The position numbers and the translations under genes were made by a program. Positions 38,315 through 47,847 of a DNA stretch of 64,000 bases are shown here, one piece after another. The stretch's first letter is position 1, and every line of letters starts with the position of its first letter. A model generated the notes under the pieces. The model searched no databases and was not told where the DNA came from. It worked only from the letters and a program-made list of their open reading frames with translations. The stretch covers positions 62,001 to 126,000 of the forward strand of contig NZ_MDEB01000003.1 in NCBI RefSeq assembly GCF_002939945.1. The letters are read 5' to 3'. Source of the stretch: Xanthomonas arboricola pv. populi. Lineage in GTDB: Bacteria > Pseudomonadota > Gammaproteobacteria > Xanthomonadales > Xanthomonadaceae.

Positions 38315-40729
38315 CTACAGATCCAGCGTCAAGGTCAGCCCGACCGTGCGTGGCGCGCCGATGAACGCGCTGTCGCTGCCGTCCACGCCTTCCAGATAGC
38401 GCTTGTCGGTGAGGTTGCTGACGTTGAGCGCCAGCTGCAGGCCCCTGAGCTGCGACGACAGCTGCGACAGCTCCACGCCCAGGTTGGCATCGAAGGTGGT
38501 CACGCCATCGAGTGCCGCACGGTTGGAGGCGTCCAGGTAGCGCTTGCCCAGGTAGCGCCCGGACACACCGAAGCGCCACGCCTGGCCGCGCCAGTCGGCC
38601 GACAGGACCAAGGTGTTGCGCGGCTGGCCGATCACCTGCGCGCCGGGGGTGATCTCCAGCGCGGTGTCGCGTGCGGCGTCGCCGCTGCCCAGGTAATCGG
38701 CCTTGTTGTAGGTATAGGCACCGTTGATGCGCCAGCCGTTGTCCCATCCATAGCCGAGCGCCGCTTCCACGCCGCGCGCATGCACGCCGCCGAAGTTCTC
38801 GTACACGCCGTCGGTTTCGCCCAGGTAGTCGATGCCGGTGACGAAGTTGGCCGGCACATAGACGATGCGGTTGTCGAAGCGGATGTCGTACAGCGTCACG
38901 CTGCCGGTCAACGGCCAGCGGCTCAGGCGCAGGCCGAGTTCGACGTTGTCGGCGGTTTCCGGTTGCACCCGGCTCAGCGCGACCGGGTCGGTTTCGCCCA
39001 GCACACCGGAGGGAATCGCGGCGAAGTTCTGCGAATACCCGGCAAAGGCTTCCAGGCCCTGCACCGGGGTGGTCCAGGTCAGGCCGGCCGACAGCAGCGG
39101 GTCCGAATGCGAATCCGACTCCACATGCTGCGCATCGCCGATGCGGCGCTCGCGGGTCTGGTCGACGAAGAACTGCTTGACGCCCACGCGCCAGGCGAAG
39201 GCGCCGTAGCGCATCACGTCCTCGACGTAATACATCTGCTCGTCGGTCTGGTAGTTGTCCTTGAACTGCACCCAGTACGGCTGATGATCGAAGCCGATGT
39301 TGGTGCCGACGTTGAGCAGGCGATGCCAGTCGCGGGTGACACTGCGCTCAACGCGCTCCAGCCAGGCGCCGGCGCGCACGGTATTGTCGATCGCGCCGAG
39401 ATCGGCGCGCCATTCCACATCGGCCATCGCGCCGGCGCGGTGGTTGTCGTAGTGGCTGTGGCGATACGACTGCACCGGCACCGAGCCGGCGGGATAGCAG
39501 GCCGGGTTGGATTCGGCAGGCACCGCATCGCTGCCGGCGCAACCGGCCAGCATGGTCGCGGCTGCACCGCCGGGCGTGAGGTAATACAGCTTGCCCAGGT
39601 CGCTGCCGGCATACACGGTGTTGCCGCCACGCGCTTCGGATTCCGCTGCGCCGGCGCCGTCGTTGCTGACATCCACCAGATATGGCGGAATCCAGTCGCC
39701 GCGGCCCTGCATGCGGTGCGCGTAGCCGGTCAGCGTGGTCTTGAACCCATTGCCGCCGTCGAAGGCGCCACGCAGATAGCCGAAGGTGTTCTTGCGCAGC
39801 GCGCGCGAGCCGGAGCGGTAGTTCTGGTCCAGGTACGGAATGCCGGTGAGCGTGCCGGTCAGCAGGTCGTGCTCGCGGTCGCGCGCGAACTGCTCGGGCG
39901 TCACGCTGGTGTATTCGGATTCGTCGGCATCGTCGTAGGACGCGTAGCCGCTGAGCGTCCACTTGTCCAACACGCTGACGAACTTGCCAGCCAGGTGATC
40001 GCGGCTGGTATGGCCGCTGCCGTCGATCCAGTCGTCGTTGCGTGCCGACGAGCCGCTGACCCAGGCCCGCGTAGTGCCGCCGAGCAGGCCGGTGTCGTAG
40101 CGCGCGTAATACTTGCGCGCCTGGTTGTCGCCGATGCCGCCGATCACGCGCACGCGCTGCTCTTCCAGCGGCTCGCCGGTGAGATAGTTCAAGGTGCCGC
40201 CCAGCGCTTCGTTGGAGCGCGAGGCGATGTCGGCGGTGCCCTGGCTGACTTCCACCGTTTCCAGATCCGGCATGTCGATGAAGCGGTTGGCCTTGGAGCC
40301 GCCGCCATAGGCCGAGCCGCCGTTGGGCACGCCATCGATGGTGGTGCCGATCTGCTGGGTATCGCGGTTGCTGACAAAGCCGCGCATGCTGATCTGGGTG
40401 CCCCAATCCGACGAGCCGAAGGCATCGGCCTCGGTTACCACCACGCCGGGCAGTTCGTTGAGCGCATCGTTGACGCTGCCCAGCACGAACTGGCGGTCCA
40501 GCATTTCCTTGCTGACATTGGTCTTGGAATACGTCATCGCCTGGCCGACCACCTGCACCTGATCCAGCGTGGACACCTGCTGCTCGCCAGTGGCACTCGA
40601 CTCGGCCGCAGCCGGGCCAGACGCTGCGCCATCGGGGACTTGCTGTGCGTAAGCGGGCAGGGTGAGCGGAACCAGCAACAACGCGAGCGTGGCCGGATGG
40701 CGCACGCGCGAGGAGGACGTCGAATCCAT
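38315..40729 (-). CDS. TonB-dependent receptor upstream of phospholipase C
   Basis: An 804-residue outer-membrane receptor. Signal peptide with cleavage near PAYAQQ, TonB box TLDQVQVVGQA, plug with LPGVVVTEADAFGSSDWGTQ followed by ISMRGF, and METVEVSQG-like sequence (LETVEVSQGTADIAS), then the barrel; it ends LTLTLDL without a terminal aromatic. It belongs to a different branch from the three tandem receptors. ATG 40729 starts the signal peptide although the ribosome-binding site is weak. Same strand as the phospholipase gene; an uptake role for a phosphate- or lipid-derived compound is a guess, and an iron-siderophore role is equally possible. Confidence 0.9.
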   Translation of the reverse strand: MDSTSSSRVRHPATLALLLVPLTLPAYAQQVPDGAASGPAAAESSATGEQQVSTLDQVQVVGQAMTYSKTNVSKEMLDRQFVLGSVNDALNELPGVVVTEADAFGSSDWGTQISMRGFVSNRDTQQIGTTIDGVPNGGSAYGGGSKANRFIDMPDLETVEVSQGTADIASRSNEALGGTLNYLTGEPLEEQRVRVIGGIGDNQARKYYARYDTGLLGGTTRAWVSGSSARNDDWIDGSGHTSRDHLAGKFVSVLDKWTLSGYASYDDADESEYTSVTPEQFARDREHDLLTGTLTGIPYLDQNYRSGSRALRKNTFGYLRGAFDGGNGFKTTLTGYAHRMQGRGDWIPPYLVDVSNDGAGAAESEARGGNTVYAGSDLGKLYYLTPGGAAATMLAGCAGSDAVPAESNPACYPAGSVPVQSYRHSHYDNHRAGAMADVEWRADLGAIDNTVRAGAWLERVERSVTRDWHRLLNVGTNIGFDHQPYWVQFKDNYQTDEQMYYVEDVMRYGAFAWRVGVKQFFVDQTRERRIGDAQHVESDSHSDPLLSAGLTWTTPVQGLEAFAGYSQNFAAIPSGVLGETDPVALSRVQPETADNVELGLRLSRWPLTGSVTLYDIRFDNRIVYVPANFVTGIDYLGETDGVYENFGGVHARGVEAALGYGWDNGWRINGAYTYNKADYLGSGDAARDTALEITPGAQVIGQPRNTLVLSADWRGQAWRFGVSGRYLGKRYLDASNRAALDGVTTFDANLGVELSQLSSQLRGLQLALNVSNLTDKRYLEGVDGSDSAFIGAPRTVGLTLTLDL

Positions 40730-41035
40730 TGCAATCCAACAAGAGGGGAGGTCTGCAAAGACTGCCGCGCTTGCATTGCGTGATGATGACCGCACAAAAG
40801 GTGTGGTCGGGATCACTGGATGGTTCTACGAAGCCCTGCCGCAAGGACGATTGCGGACTAGTGCCGTCTGCATACTTTCGCGTTGGGTCGTTGAACGACA
40901 CCTCCGAAACTGCGTGTCATACCGTGGGCTATTCATTCCAAGACAGGCGATGCGAATCGTCGCGTCGTTGGAGGGGTGGTCAAGTGCTTGGGTCAAAAGC
41001 TCAGGTCGTCGAGGGCGCGGCGCCCTCACCGCTTG

Positions 41036-41338
41036 CGGGACACGCCGTGAACCCGTCCCTGGGGGCTCGGTGGTGGCATCCATGCCGCCACACGGTCCCG
41101 CAACCGGCAAGGACGCCGCACCAGACAGTTGGTCGGCGCTCACTTGAAAAACTGTCTGTAGTGAGGCTTGCACCAGACGTGGAGTCGATGCGTCATGATC
41201 GAACAAGGCGTATCGAGCACCGCTCTTACCTTGCGCACCCACCATCCCGACAGGTCCTTGCCCGACTACCGTCGCGGGACCTTGAGCGGCATGGATGCCG
41301 CGCCAGAGCCTCCATGGACGGATTCACGGCGTGTCCCG
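41036..41338. repeat. Long imperfect inverted repeat (about 80-base arms)
   Basis: The left arm 41036-41113 (GCGGGACACGCCGTGAACCC at its start) matches the reverse complement of the right arm 41254-41338, both containing GGCATCCATGCCG. The 140-base centre holds a further perfect pair, CAGACAGTT (41122-41130) and AACTGTCTG (41150-41158). It lies in the 790-base gap between an MFS gene and a receptor gene (40730-41519). Open frames in the gap are made of this repeat and look spurious. Confidence 0.75.
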
Positions 41339-41492
41339 TGATGGTGGGCGGGCAAGGGCCCCGCGGCCAAGCCGCAGATCATCGGCTCTACAGCTGATCT
41401 ACAAAGCCGTCTACCAACTGCTCTCTCTTGCGGCGTGTCCTGCAATGGTGGGCGGGCAAGGACCGGCAGCCAAGCCGCAGATCATCGGCTCT
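41327..41492. repeat. Direct repeat pair next to the inverted repeat
   Basis: Two direct copies, 41327-41389 and 41431-41492, each start CGGCGTGTCC, contain ATGGTGGGCGGGCAAGG and end GCCGCAGATCATCGGCTCT. The first overlaps the right arm of the neighbouring inverted repeat. They look like partial copies of a dispersed repeat family. Confidence 0.75.
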
Positions 41493-41519
41493 GCGACCAA
41501 CGCCCGCGAAACAGGGGCG

Positions 41520-42764
41520 TTAGCCGCTGTTGGTGTGCGGCGGTGCTTCGGCCTGCTGCGTTTCCGGCATCAACTCCAGCGCCGATGGGGTGGTGCGCAG
41601 CATCGGGCGGAAGGAGATCGGGTGGGTGCGGCGGCGCGTGAAGCGCAGCAAGCGTGTCAGGGTAAATCCGGCCAGTGCCAGCAGCATGACCGCGAAATAC
41701 ACCGGAAGCGCCGCAGGCCCGAATTTCTGCATCGCGCCACCGGCCAGGGCCGGACCGATCGCCGCGCCCACGCCATGCACCAGCAGCAGGCTGCTGCAGC
41801 CGGACAGCAGATCTTCGCGCGGCAGGTAATCGAGCATGTGTGCCACCGCAAACGGATACAGCGAGAACGCCAACCCGCCGTACACGAAGAACAGCACGAA
41901 CAACAGGGTGGTCTGTGCCTGCACCATCGGCACCGCGGCGGCAATCGCAATGCCGGCCGCCAGCACGCTGATCGTGACCAGGCCGATGCGCCGGTCATGG
42001 CCATCGCTGATGCGCCCGATCGGCCACTGCAACACCGCACCGCCGATGATGGCGGCGAGCATGAACATCGCCACGCCATCGGCATCCAGCCCGATACGGT
42101 TGGCGTACACCGGCAACAAGCCCCAGAACGCCCCCATCGCCAGGCCCGACAACCCTGCGCCGATGGTCGCCACCGGCGCCAGTGCGTACAGCGTTTTCAG
42201 GCGCAGGCGCGACACGTGCGGTACCTCGGGCGGAATCAGGCGCGTGGTCATCACCGGCATCACTGCCGCGCAGATCAGGATCGCAGTCAGCGTGAACATC
42301 GCCGGTGCGCCCGCATCGCCAGTGGTGAGCAGGATCTGGCCCAGCGCCAACGCCGACAGATTGATCGCCATGTACACCGAAAACACCCGGCTGCGCCGAC
42401 GCGCGTCCGGCTCGGCGTTGAGCCAGCTTTCGATCACCGTGTACAGGCCGACCAGTGCCGCGCCGGTGACCAAGCGTAGCAATCCCCAGCCCCAGGCGTT
42501 CAACCAGATCGGATGCAGCAGCACCGCGATTGCCGCCAGCGCCGCGTAGAAGGCGAATGCACGGATATGCCCGATGCGCCGGATCAGCGGCGGTGCGAAG
42601 AAGGTGCCGAGAAAGAAACCGGCGAAATACCCGGACATGATCAGGCCGAGCGCACGCGCATCGAAACCGGCCTGGCCACCGCGCACGGCAAGCAGGGTAC
42701 CGAGCAGCCCGCTGCCGGTCAGCAGCAGGGCAACGCCCAGCAATAAGGCAGTCAGCCGCAACAT
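41520..42764 (-). CDS. MFS transporter (YcaD-like)
   Basis: A 414-residue inner-membrane protein with about 12 hydrophobic segments. MSGYFAGFFLGTFFAPPLIR, with IGHIRAFAFYA after it, and VIESWLNAEPDARRRSRVFS resemble the YcaD branch of the major facilitator superfamily. The substrate is unknown. Monocistronic, with a 35-residue hydrophilic C-terminal tail. The start at 42764 has no strong ribosome-binding site. Confidence 0.87.
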   Translation of the reverse strand: MLRLTALLLGVALLLTGSGLLGTLLAVRGGQAGFDARALGLIMSGYFAGFFLGTFFAPPLIRRIGHIRAFAFYAALAAIAVLLHPIWLNAWGWGLLRLVTGAALVGLYTVIESWLNAEPDARRRSRVFSVYMAINLSALALGQILLTTGDAGAPAMFTLTAILICAAVMPVMTTRLIPPEVPHVSRLRLKTLYALAPVATIGAGLSGLAMGAFWGLLPVYANRIGLDADGVAMFMLAAIIGGAVLQWPIGRISDGHDRRIGLVTISVLAAGIAIAAAVPMVQAQTTLLFVLFFVYGGLAFSLYPFAVAHMLDYLPREDLLSGCSSLLLVHGVGAAIGPALAGGAMQKFGPAALPVYFAVMLLALAGFTLTRLLRFTRRRTHPISFRPMLRTTPSALELMPETQQAEAPPHTNSG

Positions 42765-42940
42765 GGATGCGGTCCTCGTGGGGGAAGAGGCGCGTCGATC
42801 ACCTGTTCGAGTGTAGCAGCCTGGGTCGTGCGGCTTGATTGAAGCGACCCCGCAACGCGCCGCGCGTAGTCAAGCGCGCATGTGCCTGCCCGCATCCGTC
42901 TAGAATCTGCGCCCCTGCATCGTCTTCAGCTGATCCTGCC

Positions 42941-43234
42941 ATGCCCATCTACGGTTTCCAGTGCACCACCTGCGGTCACGCCTTCGACCGCCTGCAGAAG
43001 ATGGCCGACCCCGATCCGCAGACCTGTCCGGCCTGTGCGGCGGCCACGATCAAGCGCCAGATCACTGCGCCGTCGTTCCGTCTGTCCGGTAGCGGCTGGT
43101 ACGAGACCGACTTCAAGTCGGCGGGCGAGAAGAAGAAAAACCTCACCGAAAGCAGCGGCACCGGTGGCGAGGCCAAGCCGGCGGCCGCCGAGAGCAAGCC
43201 CGCTGCTGCCAAGCCCGCGGCCGGCCCTGCCTGA
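42941..43234 (+). CDS. FmdB-type zinc-ribbon protein
   Basis: A 97-residue protein starting MPIYGFQCTTCGHAFDRLQK with two CxxC pairs (CTTC and CPAC), the zinc-ribbon domain of the FmdB family. The C-terminal third is an Ala/Lys/Pro-rich tail (AKPAAAESKPAAAKPAAGPA). Function is unknown in proteobacteria; it often sits upstream of aspS in this group, as here. TAGAAT at 42901 is a possible -10 element. Confidence 0.88.
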   Translation: MPIYGFQCTTCGHAFDRLQKMADPDPQTCPACAAATIKRQITAPSFRLSGSGWYETDFKSAGEKKKNLTESSGTGGEAKPAAAESKPAAAKPAAGPA

Positions 43235-43339
43235 GCCGGGCCAGCGCGCCGCAACGACGGGTGGTGCCGGGCAGCGGCTGGCAGTGCTGAAACCGCAACC
43301 CCTCCCCGAGACCCGCGAGCGGGGCGATCATTCGCTGCC

Positions 43340-44107
43340 TCAATGCGCCTCGAAGCGCGCCCGGCACCCATCGTTGACCCACACCGTCGCGCGGCGCTCG
43401 TCGTAGCCCCAGCTGCGGCCTTCCTCGCAACGGGTGTCGGACAGCTGGCGGGTCAGCACCGGGTGGCCATAGCGGCCATCCCAGCCGCAGGTGCGCAGGC
43501 GGCGGTCGTCGCTGGCGCAGGTGATGGCGTAATCGTTGCGCCGGCGGTCGTCGCGGCCACCGCCACCGCCGTCACCACGGTCCCAGCCGCCGCCGCGTGC
43601 CTGCGCAAACTCGCCCCGGCAGCCGTCGTCCACCCAGATCCGGCCCGCGTCCTGGCGCCAGTTGCGGCCTTCCACGCAGGGCGTGTTGGACAGCTGGCGC
43701 ACCAGCATGGCGCGGCGCCAGCCGGTGTCGCAGATCTTCTGGCGCTGGTCGTTGCTCTCGCAGCGCACCGTACCGGCGCCCCCGCCGCCGGGGCCAGTGT
43801 TGCCGCCCCAGCCGCCGCCGTTGCGGCCATCGACAAAGCGCGCGCGGCAGCCGTTGTCCACCCAGACGCGGCCACGGTCGCTGCCCCAGTTGCGGCCTTC
43901 GATGCAGCGGGTGCCGGAGATGTTTTCGACCAGCACCGCGCGGCCGCGGAACGGCGTATCGCACTCGCGGCGCCGGTTGTCGTTGCTGGAGCAGGTGATG
44001 CTGGGGCCGTTCCAGCCACGGTCCTGCGCGGCGGCAGGCGCGCTGGTCAGCAGGCCGGTCAGGGTGATCAGGCCGAAGCCGGAGAGCAGCAGGGCGGTGC
44101 GCAGCAT
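43340..44107 (-). CDS. DUF3011 secreted protein with three repeats
   Basis: A 255-residue protein with a signal peptide (cleavage near PAAAQD). It contains three copies of a roughly 60-residue unit around C.S.D.R...C.......A.L...LS.T.C.EGR.WG.D.....VWV..GCRA.F, each with three or four cysteines, joined by Gly-rich linkers. This is the DUF3011 pattern; the cysteines probably form periplasmic disulfides. Function is not known. It is on the opposite strand between the FmdB-type gene and aspS. Confidence 0.87.
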   Translation of the reverse strand: MLRTALLLSGFGLITLTGLLTSAPAAAQDRGWNGPSITCSSNDNRRRECDTPFRGRAVLVENISGTRCIEGRNWGSDRGRVWVDNGCRARFVDGRNGGGWGGNTGPGGGGAGTVRCESNDQRQKICDTGWRRAMLVRQLSNTPCVEGRNWRQDAGRIWVDDGCRGEFAQARGGGWDRGDGGGGGRDDRRRNDYAITCASDDRRLRTCGWDGRYGHPVLTRQLSDTRCEEGRSWGYDERRATVWVNDGCRARFEAH

Positions 44108-44262
44108 CGTGACGTCCTTGGTGCGGAAGGGCTGGCGCCTATTCAGCCGGGCGCTGACTTAAGCGACCATGAGCGCCCGCAGATTTGCTCCTGCCGCCCG
44201 CCGGCCCCAGAATATCCGGCTCTCCGGCGCTGTCCTGTGTCGGGTTTTCAGCGGAGCTTTCG

Positions 44263-46029
44263 ATGCGTACCCACTTCTGCGGCCTGGTCGATGAGACCTT
44301 GATCGGCCAAACCGTCACTCTCGCCGGCTGGACCGACGTGGCCCGCAACCTGGGCGGGGTGTGCTTCATCGACCTGCGTGACCACGAAGGCATCGTGCAG
44401 GTGACGGTGGAACCGGTGGCCGGCGACGACGCCAGCGCCGAGCTGTTCAAGGTGGCCGCCAGCCTCGGCTACGAGGACGTGCTGCAGGTCGAAGGCGTGG
44501 TGCGCGCGCGTCACGCGGTCAACGACAAGCTGCGCACCGGCAAGGTGGAAGTGATCGCCACCCGCATCAGCATCCTCAACAAGGCCGCGCCGCTGCCGTT
44601 CCACGCGCATGAAAACCCGGGCGAAGAGACGCGCCTGAAGTACCGCTATCTGGACCTGCGCCGTCCGGAAATGCAGCGCATGCAGCGCACCCGCATCAAG
44701 CTGGTGCAGGCACTGCGCCGGCACCTGGACGCACGCGATTTCCAGGACATCGAAACCCCGATCCTGACCAAGGCCACCCCGGAAGGCGCACGCGACTTCC
44801 TGGTGCCTGCGCGCATGCATCCGGGCGAGTTCTATGCGTTGCCGCAGAGCCCGCAGCTGTTCAAGCAGATCCTGATGGTGGCCGGCTTCGACCGCTACTA
44901 CCAGATCGCACGCTGCTTCCGCGACGAAGCGCTGCGCGCCGACCGCCAGCTGGAATTCACCCAGCTGGACATGGAATTTGCCTTCGTGCGCGAGCGCGAC
45001 GTGCAGGATTTCGTCGAAGACATGATCCGCGCCATCTTCAAGGAAGTGGTGGACGTCGAACTGGCCGCGCAGTTCCCGCGCATGACCTGGGCCGAGGCGA
45101 TGCGTCGCTTTGGGTCGGACAAGCCGGACCTGCGCATCGCGCTGGAACTGGTCGACGTGGCCGAGCTGGTCAAATCCAGCGAATTTCCGGTGTTCACCGC
45201 CGCCGCCAATGACGCCGACGGCCGCGTGGCCGCGCTGCGCATCCCCGGTGGCGCCACGCTGAGCCGCAAGCAGATCGACGACTACGCCGCGCATGCCGCC
45301 AAGTACGGCGCCAAGGGCCTGGCCTACATCAAGCTGTCGGAGACCGGCGACATCAGTTCGCCAATCGCCAAGTTCTTCGGCGAAGAGGCCTTCGCTGCGC
45401 TGCTCAGGCACGTCGGTGCGGCCAATGGCGACATCGTGTTCTTCGGTGCCGGCGGCTACAACACCGTGTCCGACTTCATGGGCGCGCTGCGCTTGAAGGC
45501 CGGCAAGGAGTTCAATCTGGTCGCCGATGGCTGGGCGCCGCTGTGGGTCACCGATTTCCCGATGTTCGAGTGGGACGAGGAGGCGCAGCGCTACGTGGCC
45601 CTGCATCACCCCTTCACCGCGCCGGCGGTGGACGACATCGCCGACCTGCGCGCCAATGCCCGCACCGCGGTGTCGCGCGGCTACGACATGGTGCTCAACG
45701 GCAACGAAATCGGCGGCGGCTCGATCCGTATCCACCGCCCGGACATGCAGAGCGCGGTGTTCGAGCTGCTCGGCATCGGCGCCGACGAAGCGCGTGCCAA
45801 GTTCGGTTTCCTGCTGGACGCCTTGAACTACGGCGCACCGCCGCACGGCGGCATCGCCTTCGGCATCGACCGCATCGCTGCATTGATGGCGGGCACCGAA
45901 TCGATCCGCGACGTCATCCCGTTCCCCAAGACCACCGGCGCGCAGGATCTGATGACCGACGCCCCGTCGCCGATCGCCGCCGATCAGCTGGCCGAAGTGC
46001 ACGTGCAGGTACGCCCCAAGCAGGTCTGA
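44263..46029 (+). CDS. aspS: Aspartyl-tRNA synthetase
   Basis: A 588-residue class IIb synthetase that charges tRNA-Asp. Order: N-terminal OB-fold anticodon domain ([20 protein letters not shown]), motif 2 ([20 protein letters not shown]), the bacterial GAD insert, and motif 3 ([15 protein letters not shown]). The residue before GG in the OB fold is leucine (NLGG), as in discriminating enzymes, rather than the histidine of the non-discriminating Pseudomonas type; this is only a hint. ATG 44263 has GGAG upstream and matches the family start. Confidence 0.97.
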   Translation: MRTHFCGLVDETLIGQTVTLAGWTDVARNLGGVCFIDLRDHEGIVQVTVEPVAGDDASAELFKVAASLGYEDVLQVEGVVRARHAVNDKLRTGKVEVIATRISILNKAAPLPFHAHENPGEETRLKYRYLDLRRPEMQRMQRTRIKLVQALRRHLDARDFQDIETPILTKATPEGARDFLVPARMHPGEFYALPQSPQLFKQILMVAGFDRYYQIARCFRDEALRADRQLEFTQLDMEFAFVRERDVQDFVEDMIRAIFKEVVDVELAAQFPRMTWAEAMRRFGSDKPDLRIALELVDVAELVKSSEFPVFTAAANDADGRVAALRIPGGATLSRKQIDDYAAHAAKYGAKGLAYIKLSETGDISSPIAKFFGEEAFAALLRHVGAANGDIVFFGAGGYNTVSDFMGALRLKAGKEFNLVADGWAPLWVTDFPMFEWDEEAQRYVALHHPFTAPAVDDIADLRANARTAVSRGYDMVLNGNEIGGGSIRIHRPDMQSAVFELLGIGADEARAKFGFLLDALNYGAPPHGGIAFGIDRIAALMAGTESIRDVIPFPKTTGAQDLMTDAPSPIAADQLAEVHVQVRPKQV

Positions 46030-46040
46030 CCTGCCACCAC

Positions 46041-46064
46041 ACGGCCACGCCAGCGCGTGGCCGT
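46041..46064 (+). terminator. Hairpin downstream of aspS
   Basis: ACGGCCACG (46041-46049) pairs with CGTGGCCGT (46056-46064) twelve bases after the aspS stop, followed by CTTGCC. No long T-run, so termination may be weak. Confidence 0.5.
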
Positions 46065-46267
46065 CTTGCCGATACGCTGCGGCGTGCGGCGTGTCGCATG
46101 CGTAGATGCCGTGGGCGCGATGCACACCTGCCGAACTGTCGATGTCCTCGTCCGGAGGCCATGCCGTGCCGCAGCCGCGACGCAGGGCCGCGCCCCTCGC
46201 TCGCCCTCGACAATCCACTGCGAGCGGCCCACACCCGCATCGCCCCGGAAACGCGGATCCCGGATGC

Positions 46268-46331
46268 TTTCCCGATTCCCGATTCCCCAATCCCCAATCC
46301 CCAATCCCCAATCCCCAATCCCCAATCCCCG
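46268..46331. repeat. GGGAATC element with CCCCAAT tandem run
   Basis: CCCGATTCCCGATTCCCC is followed by about six tandem copies of the heptamer CCCCAAT. It belongs to the same family as the elements around ruvC and ruvA but is one-sided and expanded. The rest of the spacer 46065-46391 has no recognisable gene. Confidence 0.85.
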
Positions 46332-46391
46332 CTTGCGACACCGCCGCCGCATGCGCGAAGCTGCCACGTCCACCCGGCATGAGACACCCGC

Positions 46392-46919
46392 ATGACCCGC
46401 ATCCGCCGCGCCACACCGGACGATGCCGAAGCCTTGTCGCTGCTGGCTGCGCAGACCTTTACCGAAACCTTCGGGCATCTGTATCGGCAAGAAGACCTGC
46501 AAGGCTTTGTGCAGGAGACCTATGCGGTCGAGCGCGCACGCATCGTGCTGGCGCATCCTGACTATGCGATCTGGCTGCTGGAGATGGACAACCTGCTGGT
46601 CGGCCATGCCGCCGCCGGCCCCTGCGGGCTGCCGCACCAGGACGTGCGTCCCGGCGACGGTGAGCTCAAGCGGCTGTATCTGTTGAAGGACTACCAGAAC
46701 AGCGGCTGGGGCAGCCGCCTGTTCGAAACCACGCTGGAATGGCTGGAGCGCGACGGCCCGCGCACGCTGTGGATCGGCGTGTGGTCGGAGAATTTCGGCG
46801 CGCAACGCTTCTACGCCCGCTACGGGTTCGAGAAGGTCGGCGAGTACGATTTCCCGGTCGGCAAGATCCTCGACCGCGAATTCATCCTGCGCCGTCACCC
46901 GCGCATTGCGGCCGATTGA
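46392..46919 (+). CDS. GNAT family N-acetyltransferase
   Basis: A 175-residue acetyltransferase. It begins MTRIRRATPDDAEALSLLAA; the acetyl-CoA site is KRLYLLKDYQNSGWGSRLFE (Q/RxxGxG/A-like), and NFGAQRFYARYGFEKVGEYD is the typical C-terminal GNAT motif. The substrate is unknown. Short distance after the CCCCAAT run, which lies about 60 bases before the ATG and could affect its expression. Confidence 0.88.
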   Translation: MTRIRRATPDDAEALSLLAAQTFTETFGHLYRQEDLQGFVQETYAVERARIVLAHPDYAIWLLEMDNLLVGHAAAGPCGLPHQDVRPGDGELKRLYLLKDYQNSGWGSRLFETTLEWLERDGPRTLWIGVWSENFGAQRFYARYGFEKVGEYDFPVGKILDREFILRRHPRIAAD

Positions 46920-47085
46920 ACGGCGCTCCTCTGCCGGGCTTGCGCGGCGTGCGACCACGACCGCCAGCGCCAATCGTTTGCCGGCCTGCCGGCCCGGCAC
47001 GCGTGTCGTTGATTCGCGCGCAAGCGACCCCCTGCAAATCAGGCGCGCCTTCGCCCTCGCCTGATGCCGGCGCCACGTCGCGGTC

Positions 47086-47772
47086 ATGACGTCCGTGTCC
47101 GGCGCATCCTCGAGCATCCCCGTCCCGCCACGGCACATCCTGCGCAGGCAGGCGACAACCACGACCGCCGACGTGCTGCTGGTACACGGCATCTGGAATA
47201 CCGCGCACTGGCTGTTGCCGCTCGCGCGCCGGCTGCGTGCCGAGGGCCTGGCGCCGGCGCTGTTCGGCTACGCCAGTGTGCTCGGCGGCCCCGCGCAGGC
47301 AGTGCCGCGGCTGATCGAACGCCTGCAGGCGACCGGCGTACAGCTGCTGGTCTGTCACAGCCTGGGCGGGCTGATCGCGCTGCAGGCGCTGCGCCAGGCG
47401 CCCGAATTGCCGGTGCGCCGCGTCGTCTGTCTGGGCTCGCCGTTGTGCGGCAGCGCTGCTGCGCGCGGTCTGGCCCGGCGCGGCGGGAGATGGGCACTGG
47501 GGCGCAGCGCGGCCTTGCTGCAGCACGGGGTCGTGCAATGGGAGGGTGAGGCGGAGATCGGCCAGATCGCCGGCACCGTCGCGCGCGGGGTGGGGCGCTG
47601 GCTGGCGCCGCTGGACGGCGGCTCGGACGGCACCGTGGCGCTGGCCGAAACCCGCCTGCCCGGGCTGCGCGACCATTGCGTGGTACCGGCCAGCCACAGC
47701 GGTCTGTTGCGCTCGCCCGAGGCCGCGCAGCAGGTGCTGCGCTTCCTGCGCCAGGGCCGGTTCGGCCACTGA
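47086..47772 (+). CDS. Alpha/beta hydrolase, lipase/esterase-like
   Basis: A 228-residue protein. VLLVHGIWNTAHWLLPLARR holds the oxyanion-hole HG, LLVCHSLGGLIALQAL holds the nucleophile serine, and DGTVALAET plus SHSGLLRS supply the likely Asp and His. It resembles PGAP1/triacylglycerol-lipase-like hydrolases acting on esters. No signal peptide is evident. Substrate unknown. It lies alone between the acetyltransferase and yebC. Confidence 0.83.
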   Translation: MTSVSGASSSIPVPPRHILRRQATTTTADVLLVHGIWNTAHWLLPLARRLRAEGLAPALFGYASVLGGPAQAVPRLIERLQATGVQLLVCHSLGGLIALQALRQAPELPVRRVVCLGSPLCGSAAARGLARRGGRWALGRSAALLQHGVVQWEGEAEIGQIAGTVARGVGRWLAPLDGGSDGTVALAETRLPGLRDHCVVPASHSGLLRSPEAAQQVLRFLRQGRFGH

Positions 47773-47847
47773 ACGCCGCCGCCCCGGTGCGGGCGAGCAA
47801 TCAGGTAAAATCCGCGCCCTGTCATCCAAGCCAGTCTGGAACCACCC

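Noticed and set aside
40730-40800. Pho box upstream of the receptor at 40.7 kb
   Set aside because: A single GTCATCATCA-like half-site is present on the minus strand, without the second 11-base repeat.
41036-41338. Insertion sequence or retron
   Set aside because: The inverted repeat has no transposase or reverse-transcriptase frame inside or next to it.
40729-41397. Open frames of 139-222 codons in the repeat-rich gap
   Set aside because: They are built from the inverted and direct repeats, lack ribosome-binding sites and domains, and differ from real local genes in codon use.
46283-46331. CRISPR array
   Set aside because: The heptamer units are contiguous without spacers, and no cas gene is present.
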